This document shows, piece after piece, positions 58,631-64,000 of a stretch of 64,000 nt of DNA (positions are counted from its first letter, which is position 1; each line of letters starts with the position of its first letter). The DNA comes from Lachnospiraceae bacterium. Its GTDB lineage: Bacteria > Bacillota > Clostridia > Lachnospirales > Lachnospiraceae. The stretch covers positions 62,001 through 126,000 of the forward strand of contig CAJTEE010000006.1 of NCBI GenBank assembly GCA_910575275.1, given 5' to 3'. The notes beneath the pieces were generated by a model. That model made no database searches, was not told the DNA's origin, and was given only the letters and a program-made list of their open reading frames with translations. The translations under genes were made by a program, and so were the position numbers.

Positions 58631-59170
58631 TTAATAATTCTCTGCGCTGATCTGGAAGAAGGCCTGCGGATGGGCACAGACCGGACAGATCTCCGGCGCC
58701 TTGGTTCCGACTACGACATGGCCGCAGTTGCGGCACTCCCATACCTTGACCTCGCTCTTGGCGAATACCTGCGCAAGCTCGACGTTCTTAAGCAGGGCGC
58801 GGTAGCGCTCCTCGTGCCGCTTCTCGATGGCGCCTACCATGCGGAATTTGGCCGCCAGCTCCGAAAACCCCTCCTCCTCGGCGGTTTTGGCAAAGCCCTC
58901 ATACATGTCGGTCCACTCGTAGTTTTCGCCGTCGGCAGCGGCGGCAAGGTTCTTTGCCGTGTCACCGATGCCCGACAGCTCCTTGAACCACAGCTTGGCA
59001 TGCTCTTTTTCGTTGTCCGCGGTTTCGAGGAACAGTGCCGCAATCTGCTCAAAGCCGTCTTTTTTTGCGGCAGAGGCAAAGTATGTATATTTGTTTCTCG
59101 CCTGAGATTCTCCGGCAAAGGCCGCCTCCAGATTCTTTTCGGTCTGTGTATCTGCATATTTGCTGCTCAT
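58631..59170 (-). CDS. rbr: Rubrerythrin
   Basis: 179 residues. Non-heme di-iron peroxidase that reduces hydrogen peroxide to water in anaerobes. The ferritin-like domain carries the iron ligands in [26 protein letters not shown] and [10 protein letters not shown]. The C-terminal rubredoxin domain has CRNCGH and [11 protein letters not shown] for a single iron. Length and order are those of classic rubrerythrin. Last gene of an operon behind perR and hrb, whose product is the likely electron donor. Confidence 0.96.
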   Translation of the reverse strand: MSSKYADTQTEKNLEAAFAGESQARNKYTYFASAAKKDGFEQIAALFLETADNEKEHAKLWFKELSGIGDTAKNLAAAADGENYEWTDMYEGFAKTAEEEGFSELAAKFRMVGAIEKRHEERYRALLKNVELAQVFAKSEVKVWECRNCGHVVVGTKAPEICPVCAHPQAFFQISAENY

Positions 59171-59191
59171 GATTATATCCTCCTACTGTTT

Positions 59192-59809
59192 TTAAATGGT
59201 TATTTTTTCAAAATCGGAAGCGGGATGCTTGCAGACCGGACAGATAAAGTCTGCCGGGAGCTCCTCCCCTTCATAGAGATACCCGCATACCGTACAGCGC
59301 CAGGCGGTCTTTCCGGCGGGGGCCTTTGGGGCCGTCTTGGGCTTGATCTCGGACTGGTAGTAGGCATAGGTTGCCGAGGGAGTGTCGGAGAGGACGTCCA
59401 TATCGTCTACCGAGGCAATAAACAGCGTGTGGCTGCCCAGATCAATGGCCTGCTCTACGGTGGCGCTCAGGTAGGCGTTGGTGCCGGCGGTGATATAGTA
59501 GAGGCCGTTGGGGCTGCGTCTGCAGTCCGCATAACCGGCAAATTTATCCGTATCCCGGCCGGACTGGAAGCCGAAGCGGCGGAAGGTATCGAAGCTTGCG
59601 GCCTCGCTCAGAACAGAGAGATTGAATTTCCCGCTTTTTTGGATCAGCTCCTGGGTGTAGTTCGCTTTGTTTACGGCAATGCTGATCCGGTTGGGCTCGC
59701 TGGTCACCTGAATGCCGGTGTTGGTGATACAGCCGTTGTCCCTGCCCTCAAATGCGGTGGTGAGGACAAACAGCCCGTAGCTCAGCTTAAACATGGCCTT
59801 GCTGTCCAT
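59192..59809 (-). CDS. hrb: High-molecular-weight rubredoxin: flavin reductase domain fused to rubredoxin
   Basis: 205 residues. Residues 1-150 are a flavin reductase-like FMN-binding domain (KLSYGLFVLTTAFEGRDNGC, GKFNLSVLSEAASFDTF, GTNAYLSATVEQAIDLGSHT). The last 45 residues are a rubredoxin with CTVCGYLYEG and CPVCKHPASDF. This arrangement is that of Hrb from acetogens and clostridia, which passes electrons from NAD(P)H to flavodiiron proteins or rubrerythrin for oxygen, peroxide or NO removal. Lying between perR and rbr, it most simply feeds rubrerythrin. GAAGGAGGA precedes the start. Confidence 0.9.
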   Translation of the reverse strand: MDSKAMFKLSYGLFVLTTAFEGRDNGCITNTGIQVTSEPNRISIAVNKANYTQELIQKSGKFNLSVLSEAASFDTFRRFGFQSGRDTDKFAGYADCRRSPNGLYYITAGTNAYLSATVEQAIDLGSHTLFIASVDDMDVLSDTPSATYAYYQSEIKPKTAPKAPAGKTAWRCTVCGYLYEGEELPADFICPVCKHPASDFEKITI

Positions 59810-59833
59810 GATTAAATCCTCCTTCTTTAATTT

Positions 59834-60208
59834 TTATATAGATTCATCCCTGCGCCCTCTGCACGCCGGGCACAGATAGAAGACCTTTAGATCGTAAAAT
59901 AGAAATCCCTGCCCCATCTGCCTCTTAAGAGAGTCGGTCAGATCCTCAAACGAGACGTCTGTCAGCCTGCCGCATCGCCTGCAGATCAGATGATCATGTT
60001 TTACGACGCGGTCATAGCGGTCCGGCATATTTTCAACGGATACCTTGTGGATCAAACCGGCTTTCCAGAGCTTATTCACGTTGTTGTATACCGTTGCCAG
60101 GACGACCTTCGGATATTTTTTTTGGAGCTTTGTATAGATCTGCTCTACTGTCAGGTGATCGGCAGAATTGGTAATGATGAAATATACTTCTTTTTCATAT
60201 TTTGTCAT
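59834..60208 (-). CDS. perR: Fur-family peroxide regulator, PerR-like
   Basis: 124 residues, at the short end for the family; the N-terminal helix before the winged helix is reduced. DNA-binding part: HLTVEQIYTKLQKKYPKVVL plus ATVYNNVNKLWKAGLI. The dimer domain has HDHLICRRCGR (metal-binding His and the first CxxC) and CPACRG (second CxxC) for the structural zinc. Lying at the head of an operon with hrb and rbr and behind repeated TTAGAA/TTCTAA sites argues for PerR rather than Fur or Zur. Probably autoregulated. Confidence 0.88.
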   Translation of the reverse strand: MTKYEKEVYFIITNSADHLTVEQIYTKLQKKYPKVVLATVYNNVNKLWKAGLIHKVSVENMPDRYDRVVKHDHLICRRCGRLTDVSFEDLTDSLKRQMGQGFLFYDLKVFYLCPACRGRRDESI

Positions 60209-60238
60209 ACCTATATCACCCCTGACTGGCTTTTAAAT

Positions 60239-60273
60239 TAGAAATATTCTAATATTTTCTAATTTATTCTAAT
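60239..60273. promoter_or_regulatory. PerR-box array in the perR promoter
   Basis: TTAGAAATATTCTAA (60239-60253) is a perfect 7-1-7 inverted repeat of the Fur/PerR kind. The half-site TTCTAA recurs at 60248, 60258 and 60268, spaced exactly ten bases, so several dimers could stack on one face of the helix. The last half-site forms part of the -10 box. Confidence 0.75.
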
Positions 60274-60295
60274 ATATTTTTTCTTTTTTGTCAAG
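60267..60295 (-). promoter_or_regulatory. Promoter of the perR-hrb-rbr operon
   Basis: On the minus strand TTGACA (60295-60290), 17 bases, TAGAAT (60272-60267). The -10 overlaps the PerR-type half-site, so occupancy would block polymerase. Confidence 0.8.
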
Positions 60296-60574
60296 AAATG
60301 ATTTCCAGAATTTTCCTGCTGCCTTCAATTAGCTCCGGCTTTTTGCCGTGACAAATCCTTACATAGCTGCCGGGGAAGCGGTCCGGAGAATAGAGGCTCT
60401 GTTTCTTCCGGCCTCAATCGGGATCCGGATTTCTGGGGCCTCTCCCAATAAGAATTCCGTAAGAATTTTGCAAGAAAAATGGAAGGGAATGGTCTGAAAA
60501 TAGAAAGTAAATCATGATATACTGGGATTGTTGTATAAAAAGTTGTAAAAAGATCTATTCGGAAAGGAAAGAAA
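60296..60574. other. Intergenic region upstream of the export operon
   Basis: With the perR promoter the gap without genes is 366 bases (60209-60574). In this part I see only a TATACT at 60518-60523 that may be the -10 of the export operon; its -35 is poor. GC-rich stretches near 60370-60450 carry no clear gene or RNA. Confidence 0.4.
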
Positions 60575-61897
60575 ATGAACAACGAAGAACCAAACAAAAC
60601 AGAGGAACTCGACCAGGAGCTGGAAAAGCTCTTGTCGGAGGATGGCGGGAGCAAGAGGCCCAAAAGGCGGGGAAAGCTTAAGAAAAGGCTGTTCACTGCG
60701 GCGGCGGTGCTCGTCGTGGCCGCTTTTGTGGCCAGCCGGCTGATGAGCGGCGGAAAGGAGCAGGCGCCCATGGTGGCGGTGCTCTCGCCGGCGGTGAAGC
60801 TCATCCAGAACCGTTTGGCGGTCAGCGGGCCGGTTACGGGGACGGATAGTGTCGATGTGGTGTCGAACCTGCATGCGGAGGTGTTGGAGATCCCGGTGAA
60901 GGAGGGCGATATGGTGGAGAAGGGCCAGGTGCTCGCCATCCTGGATGACACGGATCTGAAAAAGGAGGTAGAGATCGCCAAAAATAACTATGATCTGGCC
61001 GTGAGCACGTGTGCGGAGCGGGACAAGGAGGCAAGGAACGGCTACGCGAAGGCGGCGCAGGATCTGAATACGGCGCAGGCCAATTATGACCGGACGAAGA
61101 TATTGTTTGACGGAGGGAGCATCCCGCTCGTGGACCTGGAAAACGCCCAGAATGCGTTAAATGACGCGAAGCGTGCGAGAGATTCCTATACGATCCGAAA
61201 CGGCAGGGCCGTGGCGGATGATTCCTACCGCCTGCAGATCGAGAAGGCGAAGTTTGATTATGACAAGGCGCAGGAGCGGCTGGGGGACACGCAGATCGTG
61301 GCACCGATCTCGGGGACGGTAGTCCGTGTGTATACGAAGATCGGCCGTTTCGCGGATAAGATGGATGACGACAACAAGCCGATGTTTGAGATTGAAAACC
61401 TCGATGAGCTGGAGATGGAGATCAACATCAGCGAATATTCGATCGGCAAGGTGGAGGTCGGCCAGGAAGCGGAGATCAGCGCGGATATTCTAAACGGGGA
61501 AACCATAAGGGGCCGGGTGGTGTCCATCTCGCCGACCGGCGAGGAGAAGGCAGGCGGCTCCACCGAGAGAGTCATCCCGACCACAATCCGGATCCTTGAT
61601 AAAAATACGAGACTGATCGCGGGGATCACGGCGCGGGCCGAGATCATCTTGGAGGAGGCCGAGGATGCCCTGACCGTGCCGATCTCGGCGTTATTTGAGG
61701 ACAGCGGTGTTACATATGTGCAGACAGTCCGGGAAGGGCTTATTCACTGGGTTCCGGTCGAGATCGGGATTGAGGGCGACATTGAGGTACAGGTTACAGC
61801 GGCGGAGGGAGAGACGCTTGACGAGACAAGTCAGGTACTCGGTGCCCCCAATTTGATGTACGCCGAGGGTATGGCCGTCACCGTCCTTGGGCAGTAA
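60575..61897 (+). CDS. Efflux adaptor subunit, HlyD/MacA type
   Basis: 440 residues. A charged cytoplasmic tail (1-37), one membrane helix (about 38-57), then the adaptor body: a lipoyl-like half (VSNLHAEVLEIPVKEGDMVE), a long alpha-helical hairpin (about 130-225, with repeated Asn/Lys/Ala-rich heptads), the second lipoyl half (TQIVAPISGTVVRVYTKIG) and beta-barrel domains to the end (VPISALFEDSGVTYV). In Gram-positives such adaptors sit outside the membrane and extend a MacB-type ABC exporter. AGGAAAGGAA precedes the start. ATPase and permease genes follow at once. Confidence 0.9.
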   Translation: MNNEEPNKTEELDQELEKLLSEDGGSKRPKRRGKLKKRLFTAAAVLVVAAFVASRLMSGGKEQAPMVAVLSPAVKLIQNRLAVSGPVTGTDSVDVVSNLHAEVLEIPVKEGDMVEKGQVLAILDDTDLKKEVEIAKNNYDLAVSTCAERDKEARNGYAKAAQDLNTAQANYDRTKILFDGGSIPLVDLENAQNALNDAKRARDSYTIRNGRAVADDSYRLQIEKAKFDYDKAQERLGDTQIVAPISGTVVRVYTKIGRFADKMDDDNKPMFEIENLDELEMEINISEYSIGKVEVGQEAEISADILNGETIRGRVVSISPTGEEKAGGSTERVIPTTIRILDKNTRLIAGITARAEIILEEAEDALTVPISALFEDSGVTYVQTVREGLIHWVPVEIGIEGDIEVQVTAAEGETLDETSQVLGAPNLMYAEGMAVTVLGQ

Positions 61898-61910
61898 AGG
61901 GGGCGTTACC

Positions 61911-62726
61911 ATGCTGGGAAGAAAAAAACTGCCCTCCTTCATAACGGAGAATGTAACCTCCGACCTGATCCGCCTCGAGAATCTTGTCAAGATTTATGAC
62001 ACAGGCGCAATCAAGGTCTTGGGGTTAAAGAAAATCAACCTGACCATAAAGCGCGGGGAATTCGTCGCGATTATGGGACATTCCGGCTCTGGAAAATCAA
62101 CGCTCATGAACATTTTGGGCTGTCTTGACCGGCCGACGTTAGGCCATTATTATCTGGACGGGATTGACACGGAGGGGCTTTCCTCCGATGAGCTCTCGGC
62201 GGTGCGGAATCTGAAGATCGGCTTTGTGTTCCAGTCATTTAATCTGATCTCCAGGACGTCGGCGCAGAAAAATGTGGAGCTGCCGATGACGTATGCCAGA
62301 ATCCCGAAGAAGCATCGCAGCGCGCGGGCCCTGGAGCTTTTGGACTGCGTGGGGCTTTCGGCGCGTGCCTCGCATATGCCGAACGAGCTTTCCGGCGGCC
62401 AGAGACAGCGCGTGGCGATCGCCAGGGCGCTTGCCAACGAGCCGCCCCTGATTCTCGCAGACGAGCCGACCGGAAACCTTGACACGGCGGCTTCGATCGA
62501 GATCATGGAGATCTTTTCGGAGCTCCATGAGGCGGGCGCGACAGTCGTGGTCGTGACGCACGAGGAAAACATTGCGGCGTTTACCAAGCGGATCATCCGT
62601 TTTTCCGACGGCCAGATCATAAGCGACGAGATCAATCCCACGCCGACCGAACGGAGCGGCGTGGTGCACACGAAGGGGCTTTATAAAAATAAGAACGCCG
62701 GGGAGGAGGGGACGGCATGCTGCTGA
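61911..62726 (+). CDS. MacB/LolD-type ABC exporter ATPase
   Basis: 271 residues from ATG 61911 with AAAGGGGG 7 bases upstream. Walker A GHSGSGKST (56-64), Q-loop VFQSFNLISRTSA, signature LSGGQRQRVAIARAL, Walker B ILADEPTGNLD and switch His in VVVVTHEEN. The length, with about 20 extra residues before the cassette and 30 after, is slightly above the family norm. It overlaps the permease gene by 10 bases. Substrate unknown; the group exports peptides, lipopeptides or antibiotics. Confidence 0.93.
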   Translation: MLGRKKLPSFITENVTSDLIRLENLVKIYDTGAIKVLGLKKINLTIKRGEFVAIMGHSGSGKSTLMNILGCLDRPTLGHYYLDGIDTEGLSSDELSAVRNLKIGFVFQSFNLISRTSAQKNVELPMTYARIPKKHRSARALELLDCVGLSARASHMPNELSGGQRQRVAIARALANEPPLILADEPTGNLDTAASIEIMEIFSELHEAGATVVVVTHEENIAAFTKRIIRFSDGQIISDEINPTPTERSGVVHTKGLYKNKNAGEEGTACC

Positions 62727-63931
62727 TGGAAAACATGCGGATGGCGTTTCATGCGATCCGTGCCAATAAGATGCGTTCGTTCCTAACGATGTTAGGAATC
62801 GTGATCGGCATCGGTTCCGTGATCTCGATCGTGTCCATCGGCGATACGATGCGGGGGCTGTTTTCCGATCTTTATAAGGATGTGGGTCTCACGCAGGCGT
62901 ATGTGTCGATCGGATACTGGGTGGACGACATCCGGATGAGCGATTATTTTACGATGGAGGATTTAGAGGACATCAAGGCGGCGTTCGGGGACGAGATTGC
63001 CTACATCGACAGCGATATGCAGACCTCGAGCGAAGTCCAGGCCGGACGCACGAAGATGAGCTTTAATTTTCAGGGGATTGACTATCTGTACCAGGAGGTT
63101 CAGCCGGTCAATGTGATCTACGGACGGTATCTGAATGAGGGCGATATCCTCGGGCGGAAGAAGAATGTGGTTATGGAGGCGCGAAGCGCGGAACGGCTGT
63201 TCGGCACGGAGGATGCGGTCGGAAGGACGTTTCGTACCACGATCTACGGCTATACGGATGAGTATACCGTGGTCGGTGTGTATAAGAAGGAAATGAATGC
63301 GTTCCAGGCGCTTTTCATGGGCGGCAGCAGTGATAAGGGCTCGGCGTTTATTCCCTGGACCATTCTAACCTGGCCAAACGATAACTTCTATTACTGTCAC
63401 CTGTTTGCGGCCGAGGGGACGGATATGACGGATTTCATGAACCGGCTCCTGCTCTATATCGGAAAGAAAAAGGGCCGGAGTGCGTCTGACTTTTTTACGC
63501 AGACGGCCGTGGAGCAGATGGGAAGCGTGGACAGTGTGATGGGTGCGCTTTCCACGGCAGTCGGCGGGATCGCGGCGATCTCTCTGTTGGTCGGCGGCAT
63601 CGGCATCATGAATATCATGCTGGTGTCCGTGACGGAGCGCACGAGGGAGATCGGAATCCGCAAGGCGCTCGGAGCCAGGACGCGGGATGTGCTGATCCAG
63701 TTCTTGACGGAGTCGGCGATTTTATCCGCGTTTGGCGGGATCATCGGCGTGGTGCTGGCGGTCGGCCTGGTGACGGCCGGCGGGCTGGCGCTCGGGCTGC
63801 CGGTGGTCATTAAGCCGGGCGTGATTTTGCTCGCCGTGTCGTTTTCGGCGTTGGTCGGGATCTTTTTCGGGATCTATCCGGCCTCCAAGGCGGCGAAGGC
63901 AGACCCGATTGACGCGCTGCGATATGAATAG
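62717..63931 (+). CDS. MacB-type ABC exporter permease
   Basis: 404 residues. First membrane helix at about 20-42 (SFLTMLGIVIGIGSVISIVS), then a 220-residue outer MacB_PCD domain, then three helices (about 280-300, 330-355, 370-390) in the FtsX fold with TERTREIGIRKALGARTRDVL between the first two. GGAGGAGG lies 9 bases before ATG 62717. With the preceding adaptor and ATPase it makes a complete tripartite-like exporter, followed by a terminator. Confidence 0.93.
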   Translation: MLLMENMRMAFHAIRANKMRSFLTMLGIVIGIGSVISIVSIGDTMRGLFSDLYKDVGLTQAYVSIGYWVDDIRMSDYFTMEDLEDIKAAFGDEIAYIDSDMQTSSEVQAGRTKMSFNFQGIDYLYQEVQPVNVIYGRYLNEGDILGRKKNVVMEARSAERLFGTEDAVGRTFRTTIYGYTDEYTVVGVYKKEMNAFQALFMGGSSDKGSAFIPWTILTWPNDNFYYCHLFAAEGTDMTDFMNRLLLYIGKKKGRSASDFFTQTAVEQMGSVDSVMGALSTAVGGIAAISLLVGGIGIMNIMLVSVTERTREIGIRKALGARTRDVLIQFLTESAILSAFGGIIGVVLAVGLVTAGGLALGLPVVIKPGVILLAVSFSALVGIFFGIYPASKAAKADPIDALRYE

Positions 63932-63955
63932 AATCTGTAAAATGGAAAGACAAGG

Positions 63956-64000
63956 ACGGGGGATGCCGCTGGGCTCGTGCAGGCGGCAGTCCCCGTTTTT
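63956..64000 (+). terminator. Intrinsic terminator of the export operon (at window edge)
   Basis: Bases 63956-63969 and 63983-63996 form a 14-base stem with one or two mismatches, followed by TTTT up to the last base. It lies 25 bases after the permease stop. Confidence 0.82.

Noticed and set aside
58670-59815. 381-codon open frame on the plus strand
   Set aside because: It is exactly antisense to rubrerythrin and hrb, which have clear family motifs, ribosome sites and a shared promoter. The translated plus-strand product is Gly/Val/Leu-rich shadow sequence.

Overview
The window reads as a chromosomal segment of an anaerobic, endospore-forming Clostridia bacterium, most likely a Lachnospiraceae-type gut organism. 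The evidence is the 3' end of spoIIP, two class III (oxygen-sensitive) ribonucleotide reductases, a PerR / high-molecular-weight rubredoxin / rubrerythrin operon, ATP-type PEP carboxykinase, AddAB and ScpAB, together with TTGACA/TATAAT promoters, strong AGGAGG ribosome binding sites and GTG/TTG starts. The DNA is moderately GC-rich with AT-rich promoter islands. I see no rRNA, tRNA, CRISPR array, prophage or insertion sequence.

1-12.4 kb holds the end of spoIIP, a large membrane-anchored MORN-repeat protein, recQ, a SleB-like cell wall hydrolase, pckA, a HAD phosphatase, argS, a D,D-carboxypeptidase with wall-binding repeats and a metallophosphoesterase. 12.4-21.9 kb is a housekeeping and nucleotide-supply block: scpA-scpB-nrdD-nrdG-dut-TPR lipoprotein-hflX, then a second nrdD whose product carries its own C-terminal thioredoxin-like domain. 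This second nrdD is preceded by a convincing pair of NrdR-type boxes. 21.9-29.3 kb holds a MATE exporter, a YitT protein, a siroheme nitrite/sulfite reductase, a DUF1177-like protein and two overlapping aminotransferase genes behind a consensus promoter and a structured leader RNA that I cannot assign to a known class.

29.6-42.0 kb is the most distinctive region, a nucleoside scavenging locus. A single polypeptide joins a LacI-type repressor to a ribokinase-family kinase. It is divergent from ribokinase, nucleoside hydrolase, a BMP-type lipoprotein with its ABC ATPase and two permeases, an MFS transporter, an acetamidase/formamidase homologue and a second nucleoside hydrolase. The proposed flow is nucleoside import, hydrolysis to base plus ribose, and phosphorylation of ribose to ribose 5-phosphate, with the LacI-kinase fusion as the obvious controller. 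The roughly 300 bp divergent promoter region carries several palindromes.

42.0-48.4 kb mixes working genes (a C45-type hydrolase with an AraC/GyrI-like regulator; an amino-acid-type binding lipoprotein; a small FMN-binding-like membrane protein) with a gene graveyard. The remnants are a hexapeptide acetyltransferase tail, an in-frame chimera of an M20 amidohydrolase and a YfcC transporter, a PrpF-family gene broken at a T8G11 homopolymer, an IclR regulator cut off in its effector domain, and a DUF234-type ATPase tail with a nonsense codon and a frameshift.

48.8-64 kb returns to intact genes: an unknown membrane protein followed directly by addB-addA, a ThyX-like protein without the usual signature, a small membrane protein, the perR-hrb-rbr operon on the minus strand, and a MacAB-like export operon (adaptor, ATPase, permease) that ends in a strong terminator at the window edge.
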